From contig DATKMY010000077.1 in assembly GCA_035541655.1 (NCBI GenBank), positions 1-35,528 on the forward strand: 35,528 nt of DNA, written 5' to 3'. Source of the stretch: CAIWHR01 sp035541655. GTDB taxonomy: Bacteria > Pseudomonadota > Gammaproteobacteria > Burkholderiales > Casimicrobiaceae. The notes beneath the pieces were generated by a model, which had not been told where the DNA came from, did no database searches, and worked only from the letters and a program-made list of their open reading frames with translations. The position numbers were made by a program, and so were the translations under genes. Each line of letters begins with the position of its first letter. Within the stretch, counting starts at the first letter, position 1. This document shows, piece after piece, positions 8,179-16,713 of the stretch.

Positions 8179-8994
8179 ATGCCGGAGCTCCCCGAAGTCG
8201 AAACCACGCGCCGCGGCCTCGCCCCGCTGGTCGTCGGACGTCGCGTGAGAGCCATGCACGTCTACGACCGGCGATTGCGCTGGTCGGTTCCTTCGACGCT
8301 GCCAAAGCGAATCAAAGGGCGGACCATCGACGCGATCGACCGTCGGAGCAAGTACCTGCTCTTCCGCTCGTCCTCCGAGACGCTGCTCGTCCACTTCGGC
8401 ATGACCGGGAGCCTTCGTGCGTTTACCGAAGCGCCGCCGCGGCAGCCGCACGACCACGTCGACATCGTCCTGGATTCGGGATTGACGCTGCGCTATCGCG
8501 ATCCCCGACGGTTCGGCGCGATGCTCTGGGTCCCACATCCCGCCGACGCCCATCCGCTGCTCGCGCACCTCGGCCCCGAGCCCTTCGATCCCGGTTGCGA
8601 TGCAGCCTACCTCCACGCAGCGTTGCGCTCGCGGACGGCGGCGATCAAGCTTTCGCTGATGGACAACCATCTCATCGTCGGCGTAGGCAATATCTACGCC
8701 ACCGAGTCGCTGTTCCGGGCCGGAATCCGGCCGACCACGCCAGCGAATCGGGTGTCGACGGCGCGCCTCGGGCGCCTCGTCGCGCAGGTGCGTGCGACTC
8801 TGACCGAGGCGATCGCCAAAGGCGGGTCGACGCTGCGCGACTACGTCGACAGCCGCGGCGAGCCAGGGTACTTCCAGCTCGACTACTACGTCTATGGGCG
8901 CGAAGGCCTGCCGTGCAGGGTCTGCGGTGGCGCAATCCGGCAGATTCGCCAGGGCGGGCGGGCGACCTCGTATTGCCCGCGATGCCAGCGTTAG
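8179..8994 (+). CDS. mutM: Formamidopyrimidine-DNA glycosylase
   Basis: A 271-residue base-excision repair enzyme that removes 8-oxoguanine and cleaves the strand by beta/delta elimination. It starts MPELPEVE, so Pro1 and Glu2 of the mature protein are the catalytic pair, and has the conserved lysine in RRSKYLLF. The helix-two-turn-helix region includes VGVGNIYATESLFRAGI. A C-terminal zinc finger has spacing C-x2-C-x16-C-x2-C (CRVC ... CPRC). All catalytic parts are present. The dynamin-like GTPase follows 193 bases later; no mutY is found beside it. Confidence 0.97.
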   Translation: MPELPEVETTRRGLAPLVVGRRVRAMHVYDRRLRWSVPSTLPKRIKGRTIDAIDRRSKYLLFRSSSETLLVHFGMTGSLRAFTEAPPRQPHDHVDIVLDSGLTLRYRDPRRFGAMLWVPHPADAHPLLAHLGPEPFDPGCDAAYLHAALRSRTAAIKLSLMDNHLIVGVGNIYATESLFRAGIRPTTPANRVSTARLGRLVAQVRATLTEAIAKGGSTLRDYVDSRGEPGYFQLDYYVYGREGLPCRVCGGAIRQIRQGGRATSYCPRCQR

Positions 8995-9187
8995 CGCTGC
9001 TCACCCCCAAGAGCGCCGGAGCAACCCTGCCGCCCGGAACGCGCGAGCAAGTCGGGGCGTTGGCGCACGACGTGCTTGTCCTACCGGCCGAGCGCTCGCA
9101 AGGGCCGAACGCGGCAGCCCCGCGTCCATCGGGCGCCGTGTTAGATTGACCGGGGGCCCCACGTGCAACAAAGGGAGAGGGGATCGA

Positions 9188-11158
9188 ATGGTCCAGTCGC
9201 GCGAACTCGCCGCGCGCTTCGACGCCTACGGCGAATGGCGCAAGCGCCTCGCGCAGGGCGTCTCCGCGCTCCACGAATGGCTCAAGCGGCAGGAGCTCGC
9301 CGATGCGCAAGTCGATCAGAAGGTGCAGCGCCTCCTCGCGCGGCTGCACGAGGACAAGCTGATCGTCGCGTTCGTCGCGGAGTTCTCGCGTGGCAAGTCC
9401 GAGCTCATCAACGCGATCTTCTTCGCCGACTTCGGCGAGCGGCTGCTGCCTACGACGGCCGGGCGCACGACCATGTGCCCGACCGAGCTTCTCCACGACG
9501 CGAGCCGGCCGCCATCCATTCGGCTGCTCCCGATCGAGACGCGCCTCAAGGACGCGAGCGTGATGGAGTTCCGCAATTTCCCCGACGAGTGGGTGAGCTT
9601 CCCGCTCGATCTCGCGGTCGCGAGCAAGATGAGGGAGACGCTCGCGAAAGTCTCGGAGATGAAGCGCGTCCCGCTGGCGCTCGCCCGCGCGCTCGGCCTC
9701 CACGACGATTCCGGTGCGGCGACGCTGCCGGCGCGCGACGCCGCCACGGAGATCGAAGTGCCGCGCTGGCGCCACGCGATCATCAATGTCCCGCATCCGC
9801 TGCTGCAGCAGGGCCTCGTGATCCTGGACACGCCGGGTCTCAACGCGATCGGCACCGAGCCCGAGCTGACGCTCTCGTTGCTGCCGAACGCGCACGCGGT
9901 GCTCTACGTGCTCGCGGCGGACGCCGGCGTGACCAAGACCGATCTCGACGTCTGGAATCGTCACCTCGCCGCCGACGACGACGCCCAGAAAGGCGGCCGG
10001 CTCGTCATCCTCAACAAGATCGATGCGCTGTGGGATGAGCTGAAGCCCGCTGCCGCGATCGACGCGGAGATCGATCGCCAAGTCGCGACGACGGCCGCGC
10101 TGCTCGGGCTCTCCCCGGCGCAGGTCCACGCGGTTTCGGCGCAGAAAGGGCTGGTCGCAAAGGTGCACGGCGACGACCACCTGCTCGCCCGGAGCCGCCT
10201 TCCCGCGCTCGAGGACGCGCTCACGTCGCAGCTGATCCCGGCGAAGCGCGGCATCGTCGGGGCGGCGGCGCACGCCGAGGTGCGCGCGCTCGTCGGCGCT
10301 ATCCGCTCGCTGCTCGACGCGCGACAGGCGAACATCGCCGAGCAGCTTGCGGAGCTCCGTGCGCTCCGCGGGAAGAACCAGGATGTCGTCGAGCACATGA
10401 TGCAGCGCGTCCGCGAGGAGAAGGAACTCTTCGAGCGGGGGTTGCAGCGGTTCACCGCGCTGCGCACCGTATTCACGCAGCAGACGAATGCGCTCTTCGA
10501 CGTGATCGCCCTCGAAGCGCTCCGCGCGAACGCCGGCCGCACGCGGCGCAGCATCGAGCGAAGCCCGTTCACCAAGGGCGTGCGAACGGCGATGGCGGAG
10601 TTCTTCACCTCCATCCGCCGCGATTTCGACGACGCCGCGCGCCGGGCGGGCGAGATTCACGAGATGATGCGCGCGATGTACGCGCGCTTCTCGGCCGAGC
10701 GGGGCACCGAGACCTTCATTCCGCCGCCTTTCTCGATGCTCAAGTACCATAAGGAGGTCGATCGCCTCGAGCGCGCGTACAACGAGCACTTCAACACGCT
10801 GTGGAACATGCTGAGCAAGGCGAAGTTCGCGTTGACGCGGCGCTTCTTCGAGACAATCGCGTCGAGGGTGAAGCACGTCTACGACGTCGCGAATCGCGAT
10901 GTCGAGAGCTGGCTGCGCGCGGTGATGTCCCCGCTCGAGACACAGGTGCGTGAGCACCACATGCAGCTGCGGCGCCGGCTCGAGAGCGTCGAGCGGATCC
11001 ACAACGCGAGCGGCGAGCTCGAGGAGCGAATCGGCGAGCTCGAGCACCAGGACGAAGCGCTCACTGCGCAAGTCGCGACCCTCGCCCGCAGCGTCGAGGT
11101 GATCGATGGAATCGTGCTGCAGGCGGACGCGCTTCCCGCCGTAGCCAACGCGGCCTGA
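9188..11158 (+). CDS. Dynamin-family GTPase
   Basis: A 656-residue protein with a dynamin-type GTPase domain: Walker A EFSRGKSELI with K70 and S71, a switch-I-like TTAGRTTMCPTE, G3 DTPGLN at about 214-219, and G4 NKID at about 276-279. The remainder is mostly helical and charged, with long coiled-coil-like stretches (for example near the C-terminus, ELEERIGELEHQDEAL), and no evident membrane segment. Bacterial dynamin-like proteins bind or remodel membranes, but the role here is unknown. GGGAGAGG before the ATG at 9188 supports this start over more upstream ones. It is a lone copy, not the tandem pair seen in some bacteria. Confidence 0.88.
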   Translation: MVQSRELAARFDAYGEWRKRLAQGVSALHEWLKRQELADAQVDQKVQRLLARLHEDKLIVAFVAEFSRGKSELINAIFFADFGERLLPTTAGRTTMCPTELLHDASRPPSIRLLPIETRLKDASVMEFRNFPDEWVSFPLDLAVASKMRETLAKVSEMKRVPLALARALGLHDDSGAATLPARDAATEIEVPRWRHAIINVPHPLLQQGLVILDTPGLNAIGTEPELTLSLLPNAHAVLYVLAADAGVTKTDLDVWNRHLAADDDAQKGGRLVILNKIDALWDELKPAAAIDAEIDRQVATTAALLGLSPAQVHAVSAQKGLVAKVHGDDHLLARSRLPALEDALTSQLIPAKRGIVGAAAHAEVRALVGAIRSLLDARQANIAEQLAELRALRGKNQDVVEHMMQRVREEKELFERGLQRFTALRTVFTQQTNALFDVIALEALRANAGRTRRSIERSPFTKGVRTAMAEFFTSIRRDFDDAARRAGEIHEMMRAMYARFSAERGTETFIPPPFSMLKYHKEVDRLERAYNEHFNTLWNMLSKAKFALTRRFFETIASRVKHVYDVANRDVESWLRAVMSPLETQVREHHMQLRRRLESVERIHNASGELEERIGELEHQDEALTAQVATLARSVEVIDGIVLQADALPAVANAA

Positions 11159-11174
11159 GCCGCCGGTCCGGGCC

Positions 11175-11444
11175 TCAGGCGCGAACGGGGGTGCCTCCCG
11201 CGGCCACCAGCGCTTCGTATTTCGCCTGCAGCTCTTCTCTGGTCTCGACAAAGTCGGGATTGACGGGTATGCAGTCGACCGGGCAGACCTCGACGCACTG
11301 CGGCGTGTCGAAATGCCCGATGCATTCGGTGCACTTCTTCGGGTCGATGACGTAGATCTCCGTGCCCTGCGAGATCGCGCCGTTCGGGCACTCGGGCTCG
11401 CAGACGTCGCAGTTGATGCACTCGTCGGTGATTATGAGCGCCAT
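11175..11444 (-). CDS. 2[4Fe-4S] ferredoxin, YfhL/Alvin type
   Basis: An 89-residue electron carrier with eight cluster cysteines: C9, C12, C15, C19 and C38, C41, C50, C54. The second motif has eight residues between its second and third cysteines (C-x2-C-x8-C-x3-C), and there is a C-terminal helical tail; both mark the Alvin/YfhL subgroup rather than the short clostridial ferredoxins. Its redox partner is not known from the sequence. It follows coaD by 11 bases on the same strand, an arrangement common in beta- and gammaproteobacteria, and ends 16 bases from the convergent dynamin gene. Confidence 0.95.
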   Translation of the reverse strand: MALIITDECINCDVCEPECPNGAISQGTEIYVIDPKKCTECIGHFDTPQCVEVCPVDCIPVNPDFVETREELQAKYEALVAAGGTPVRA

Positions 11445-11455
11445 GATCTTTCGTC

Positions 11456-11941
11456 CTATTTGCGGGTGCCCACCTTCGCCTTCAACCGCGCGAGCACCGC
11501 GGGATGAACGAACGAGGAGACGTCGCCGCCGAACCTCGCGATCTCGCGAACGATCGTGGCCGAGATGAACGTGTGCTCCTCCGAGGGCGTGAGAAACAGC
11601 GTTTCGACCTCGGGGAACAGCCGCCTGTTCATCCCCGCCATCTGGAACTCGTATTCGAAGTCGGACACCGCGCGCAGCCCGCGCATCACGACCCGCGCGC
11701 CCTGCTGATGGACGAAGTCCATCAAGAGCCCCGAGAACGGCTTGACCTCGACGTTGGGGAACGCAGTGACCGCTTCTCGCGCCATGTCGACACGCTCGGC
11801 AGTCGTGAAGAAGGGCTGCTTCGCCGCGCTGTCGGCCACACCGACGACGACGCTGTCGAAGACCCTCGAAGCGCGGCGCACGAGGTCCTCGTGGCCGCGG
11901 GTGAAGGGATCGAAGGTGCCGGGATAAACGACCGTGAGCAT
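11456..11941 (-). CDS. coaD: Phosphopantetheine adenylyltransferase
   Basis: A 161-residue enzyme of coenzyme A synthesis that joins 4'-phosphopantetheine to AMP from ATP. It has YPGTFDPFTRGHEDL with the TxGH nucleotidyltransferase motif, RGLRAVSDFEYEFQM, and the C-terminal ISATIVREIA motif. The ATG at 11939-11941 begins the conserved MLTVVYPGTFDP; the same frame is open for hundreds of codons upstream but crosses rsmD and ftsY, so it is not used. The gene lies between rsmD and the ferredoxin, all on the minus strand. Confidence 0.97.
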   Translation of the reverse strand: MLTVVYPGTFDPFTRGHEDLVRRASRVFDSVVVGVADSAAKQPFFTTAERVDMAREAVTAFPNVEVKPFSGLLMDFVHQQGARVVMRGLRAVSDFEYEFQMAGMNRRLFPEVETLFLTPSEEHTFISATIVREIARFGGDVSSFVHPAVLARLKAKVGTRK

Positions 11942-12027
11942 GGCGAGGGTGGAGGTTCGGAACGGGAGGGGCGTTCGGCGCGGAATCCGGCGCTGCGGGC
12001 CCTCACACCAGGACGCGCCGCACGAAC

Positions 12028-12588
12028 CTACGACTCCGACGTCGATTGGGCGAAAAGATGATAATGCACTTGCCCGGCCCTGTCGCTTCGCCGCGTGGTG
12101 AGTCCCGGCGGAGGCTCGATCACACGTGCAGCCTCCGCGTAGATGTAGCCCGCTGGCGCGAGTCGCGCCGCGCTCGCCGCCAGCAGCCAGTTCCAGGGAT
12201 CGTCGCGGAACGGCGGATCGAGAAAGACCACGTCGAAAAGTCGGCTTTCGCGCTCGATAAACGCGCGCGCGTCGGCGACATGGAGCTCGACTGCGCTGGC
12301 GCCGAGGATCGCTTTCGAGGCGGCGATCGCGTCGATCGCCGCGCGCCGGCTGTCGACGGCAACGGCGAGCAGGGCCCCGCGCGAGGCGGCTTCGAACGAG
12401 AGCACACCGCTCCCGGCGTAGAGCTCGAGACACCGCCTTCCGGTGAGGTCCTGGCCAAGCCAGTTGAACAGCGTTACGCGGACGCGATCGGGCGTGGGGC
12501 GCAGCCCGTCGGCGCCTGAAAATCGTATCAGCCGGCTGCGCCAGGCGCCGCCGATGATCCGAACGCGATTTGCGGTATTCGACGGCAC
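12028..12588 (-). CDS. rsmD: 16S rRNA (guanine-966-N2)-methyltransferase RsmD
   Basis: A 186-residue SAM-dependent methyltransferase. It shows RIIGGAWRSRLIRF and LRPTPDRVRVTLFNWL at the N-terminus, the SAM loop CLELYAGSGVLSFEAASRG, and the catalytic DPPF-type motif FLDPPFRDDPW. RsmD methylates G966 of 16S rRNA during small-subunit assembly. It is divergent from ftsY, with 142 bases between, and upstream of coaD with an 86-base gap. The rsmD-coaD pairing and divergence from ftsY are common in Gram-negative bacteria. Confidence 0.95.
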   Translation of the reverse strand: MPSNTANRVRIIGGAWRSRLIRFSGADGLRPTPDRVRVTLFNWLGQDLTGRRCLELYAGSGVLSFEAASRGALLAVAVDSRRAAIDAIAASKAILGASAVELHVADARAFIERESRLFDVVFLDPPFRDDPWNWLLAASAARLAPAGYIYAEAARVIEPPPGLTTRRSDRAGQVHYHLFAQSTSES

Positions 12589-12730
12589 GGAAGCTCTCGG
12601 GGGAACGCGGCGACAAGGCGATTATCGCCGCACGCCCAGGCCGGATAAAATGACCGGTTTGCCGCAGCCGGTCGATCGATTGCAGGCCGTTCCTCGGCGC
12701 TCCTGTACTCTGGTCCGCCCCCCACTCGCG

Positions 12731-13672
12731 ATGTTCGACCTTTTCAAGCGCAAATCCGACGACGACGACAAGAAGCGGTGGGCGGCGCGGCTCGCCGAAG
12801 GCCTTGCACGCTCCCGCGAAAAGCTCGCCGGCGCGCTCGGCGGTGTATTTTCGCGGCGCAAGCTCGACGAGGAGACGCTCGACGAGCTCGAGGCCGCACT
12901 GCTGACAGCCGACGTCGGCGTCGCCGCGACCCAGCAGGTCCTGGCCGATCTCCGGGAGCGCTGGAAGCGCGCCGGCGCCGAAGACGACCCCAAACAACAC
13001 CTAAAGGCGGCGCTCCTGGAGCTGATCGCGCCGCTCGAGAAGCCGCTCGCGATCGGGAGCGCGCGACCCTTCGTCATCATGCTCGCCGGCGTCAACGGCG
13101 CCGGCAAGACGACGTCGGTCGGAAAGCTCGCGCGCCTCTTCCAGACACAGGGGCATTCGGTGCTGCTCGCGGCCGGCGACACGTTTCGGGCGGCGGCGCG
13201 CGAGCAGCTCGAGGTCTGGGGCAAGCGCAACGACGTCACCGTCATCTCGCAGGCCGGCGGCGATCCCGGTGCGGTGATGTTCGACGCGATCGCGGCCGCG
13301 AAAGCGCGCGGAATCGACGTCGTGCTCGCCGACACCGCGGGGAGGCTCCCGACGCAGCTCCAGCTGATGGAGGAGATCCGCAAAGTGCAGCGCGTCATCC
13401 GGAAGGCGGACCCGGATGCCCCGCACGAAACGCTGCTCGTCATCGACGCGAACACCGGGCAGAACACGCTCGCGCAGGTGAAGGCGTTCGACGATGCGCT
13501 GGGCTTGACGGGACTCGTCCTCACCAAGCTCGACGGCAGCGCGCGGGGCGGTGTCGTCGCTGCAATCGCGAAGGAGCGGCCCGTCCCGCTGCGGTTCATC
13601 GGTGTCGGCGAGGGGATCGACGATCTGCGCCCCTTCGTCGCCGCGGAGTTTGTCGATGCTCTGGTGGGCTAG
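12731..13672 (+). CDS. ftsY: Signal recognition particle receptor FtsY
   Basis: A 313-residue SRP GTPase that docks ribosome-SRP complexes at the inner membrane. After a short charged N-terminus (FKRKSDDDDKKRW) it has the four-helix N domain and the G domain with GVNGAGKTTS (G1), DTFRAAAREQL, DTAGRLPT (G3) and TKLDGSARGG (G4 and closing loop). The acidic A domain is almost absent compared with the Escherichia coli protein. The ATG at 12731 starts MFDLF; an in-frame upstream ATG near 12649 would add unrelated sequence. Divergent from rsmD; rpoH follows. Confidence 0.95.
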   Translation: MFDLFKRKSDDDDKKRWAARLAEGLARSREKLAGALGGVFSRRKLDEETLDELEAALLTADVGVAATQQVLADLRERWKRAGAEDDPKQHLKAALLELIAPLEKPLAIGSARPFVIMLAGVNGAGKTTSVGKLARLFQTQGHSVLLAAGDTFRAAAREQLEVWGKRNDVTVISQAGGDPGAVMFDAIAAAKARGIDVVLADTAGRLPTQLQLMEEIRKVQRVIRKADPDAPHETLLVIDANTGQNTLAQVKAFDDALGLTGLVLTKLDGSARGGVVAAIAKERPVPLRFIGVGEGIDDLRPFVAAEFVDALVG

Positions 13673-13788
13673 TGGGTGCGAGCACTCCACCGTCTGCCAC
13701 GACCCAATAGTCAGCACCCACTCTCGCCGCCATTCCGTCAGGTTTTGACAGCAAACCCGACTAAATCGCTCGGGAACTTTTCGTCCCC

Positions 13789-13815
13789 TTAGCACTCCCA
13801 GTACCCGAGTGCTAA
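13789..13815. promoter_or_regulatory. CIRCE operator (HrcA-binding site) upstream of rpoH
   Basis: The arms TTAGCACTC (13789-13797) and GAGTGCTAA (13807-13815) are perfect inverted repeats separated by exactly nine bases. This is an exact match to the CIRCE consensus bound by the heat-shock repressor HrcA. It lies 56 bases before the rpoH start and overlaps the most likely rpoH promoter, so bound HrcA would block transcription. hrcA itself is not in the window. Confidence 0.93.
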
Positions 13816-13818
13816 AAT
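13789..13818 (+). promoter_or_regulatory. Likely rpoH promoter overlapping CIRCE
   Basis: TTAGCA (13789-13794) and TAAAAT (13813-13818) are 18 bases apart and lie in the left and right arms of the CIRCE repeat. This geometry is typical of CIRCE-repressed vegetative promoters. A better-looking TTGACA at 13745 has no matching -10 box at the right distance. The assignment is by pattern only. Confidence 0.55.
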
Positions 13819-13871
13819 TGCGGCAGGCGGCGGTAACCCGCTGAAGGCCGCCCTTGAGGAGAACGACCAAG

Positions 13872-14729
<858 letters not shown>

Positions 14730-14759
14730 CCCGCTCGCGACCAGCGGCCCTTCGGAAAG

Positions 14760-14787
14760 CGCCGGCCTCGCGCCGGCGTTTTCTCTT
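14760..14787 (+). terminator. Rho-independent terminator after rpoH
   Basis: A 7-bp inverted repeat (CGCCGGC at 14760-14766, GCCGGCG at 14772-14778) with a five-base loop is followed at once by TTTTCTCTT. It lies 30 bases after the rpoH stop and a few bases before the end of the convergent kup gene, so it separates the two units. Confidence 0.8.
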
Positions 14788-14793
14788 GCGCCC

Positions 14794-16671
14794 CTACAGC
14801 TCGACCTGCGTTCCGAGCTCGACGACGCGGTTGGTCGGAATGTGGAAGAAGTCCGTCGCCTTGACGGCCATCTTCGACATCGAGACGAAAAGCTGTTCTC
14901 GCCACAGCGCCATCCCGGGAGCGACCGTCGCAATCAGCGTCTCGCGCGAAACGAAGAACGAGGTTTCCATCATGTCGTACGGGAATTCGTCCTTGCCGAT
15001 GGCCTCGAGGACCTCCGGCACGTCGGGGTCTTCGGCGAACCCGTAATAGGCCTCCATCCTCCAGAACGAGCAGCCGAGGTCGGAGAGCCGGATGCGCTCG
15101 CTCGCCGGAACCCGCGGGAAATCCTGCGTGTGGATCGTCAGGAACACGACGCGCTCGTGCAGCACCTTGTTGTGCTTCAGGTTGTGCAGCAGGGCGTGCG
15201 GGACGCGATCGACGGTCGAAGTGAGGAACACCGCGGTGCCCGGGACGCGCGGCGGCGGGCTCGCTTCGACGCTTTCGATGAAGATGTCGAGCGGCATTGA
15301 ATCTTCAGCGAGTCGCGACATGAGCAGGGCCCGCCCGCGCTTCCAGGTCGTGAGCAGCGTGAACACGACGATGCCGACCAACAGCGGAAACCACCCACCC
15401 TCAGGCACCTTGAGCGAGTTCGATGCGAGAAAAAGGCCGTCGATCATCAGGAGCGGCACGGCGATCGCCGCCGCGACGGGCCGGCGCCAGTGCCAGATCC
15501 GGCGCATCACGACGTAGATCAGCACCGAGTCGATGAGCATTGCAAGGGTCACCGCGATGCCATAAGCCCCGCCCAGGTTGTCGGCGCGGCGGAAGCCCAG
15601 CACGAGCAGGAGCACCGCGACGAACAGCGTCCAGTTGATGAACGGAATATAGATCTGCCCGATCTGCCGATCGGACGTGTGCAGGATCTTGAGCCGCGGA
15701 CAGTAGCCCATCTGGACCGCGGCGCGCGTCAGCGAAAACGCGCCCGAGATCACGGCCTGCGACGCGATGACCGCTGCGCAGGTCGCGAGCGCGACCAGCG
15801 GGATCAGCGCCCACTGCGGCGCAAGCAGGTAGAACGGATTTCTGATCGCGAGCGGGTTCGCGAGAAGAAGCGCGCCTTGGCCGAAATAGTTGAGCACGAG
15901 CGCCGGCATCACGAACCACCCTCAAGCGAGGCGGATCGGGCCGGCGCCGAAATGGCCCATGTCGGCGTACAGCGCCTCGGTCCCGGTGACGGCGAGAACG
16001 ACCGCTCCGAGCGCCAGAAATGCGAGGCGCGGATTGTCAACCACAAAGGCCGCCGCATGCACGGGATCGATCGCCCCCAGCAGGGCCGGCGCCAGCGCGA
16101 CCTGATACGCCCCCAGCGCAGCGAGCGCGGCGAACCACGCGAACATCACCGGCCCGAACAGTCTGCCCACGCTCGCCGTTCCGCGCTTCTGGATCGCGAA
16201 CAGCGCAATGACGATCACCAGCGTCGTCGGCACGATGAACGGATGGAGGCTCGGTGCGATGATCTCGAGACCCTCGACCGCGCCCAGCACCGAGATCGCC
16301 GGGGTGATCATGCCGTCGCCGTAGAACATCGCGGCGCCGAAGATCCCGAAGCCGACGAGCCACCAGCGTCTGCGTCCGTGCTGGAGCATCCCACGGGAGA
16401 CGAGCGCCGTGAGCGCGAGGATGCCACCCTCGCCGCGATTGTCGGCGCGCATGATGAGCGTCACGTACTTTGCGGTGACGATGATCACCAGCGCCCAGAA
16501 GATGATCGACAGGATGCCGAACACGCTGGCGGTCGTGAGAGCGACCGGATGCTCGCCGACGAAGCACTGGCGAAGCGTGTACAGCGGCGAGGTGCCGATG
16601 TCGCCGTAGACGACGCCGATCGCCCCGAGCACGAGCGACATTCGTTTCGGCGAGTCCGCGGAAGCGCTCAA
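14794..16671 (-). pseudogene. kup: Kup potassium transporter interrupted by one in-frame TGA
   Basis: Together the frame encodes a full Kup/HAK/KT potassium uptake protein of about 625 residues, but a TGA at 15922-15924 splits it into 249- and 372-residue parts. The N-terminal part has GAIGVVYGDIGTSPLYTL and FYGDGMITPAISVLGAVEG. The C-terminal part resumes with NYFGQGALLL, IASQAVISGAFSLTRAAVQMG, more membrane segments and a complete cytosolic tail. Both halves are in the same frame, no residues are missing, and I see no other damage. The TGA falls after PIRLA, where I recall family members having Trp (RLAW), so one G-to-A change of TGG would explain it. The start is uncertain: TTG at 16671 or ATG at 16641. 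The gene is last in the ntrY-ntrX run. Sequencing error, recent inactivation and a split but working protein are all possible. Confidence 0.85.
15922..15924 (-). other. In-frame TGA inside kup
   Basis: Reading the minus strand, the codons run ...CGC CTC GCT TGA GGG TGG TTC GTG ATG CCG..., giving RLA-stop-GWFVMP in one frame. Compared with the family pattern (RLAW, five variable residues, then P-x-L), the spacing is exact and the stop occupies the Trp column. The bases just after the stop, GAGGG starting within the TGA, look like a ribosome-binding site placed six bases before GTG and nine before ATG. Confidence 0.85.
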
Positions 16672-16713
16672 GGACCGAACCGAGCGGCGATGCGAGCGAG
16701 AACCGCGCCCGCG

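Noticed and set aside
8672..11251. An 859-codon minus-strand open frame opposite the dynamin gene
   Set aside because: Antisense shadow of a real gene; composition is Arg/Glu/Leu-rich and no domain is recognisable.
13745..13750. TTGACA upstream of rpoH as its -35 box
   Set aside because: No -10-like hexamer lies 16-18 bases downstream; the pair inside CIRCE fits better.
15922..15924. Reassignment of TGA to Trp as an explanation for kup
   Set aside because: TGA is the normal stop of pth, ychF, rpmH and rnpA here, so the code is standard.
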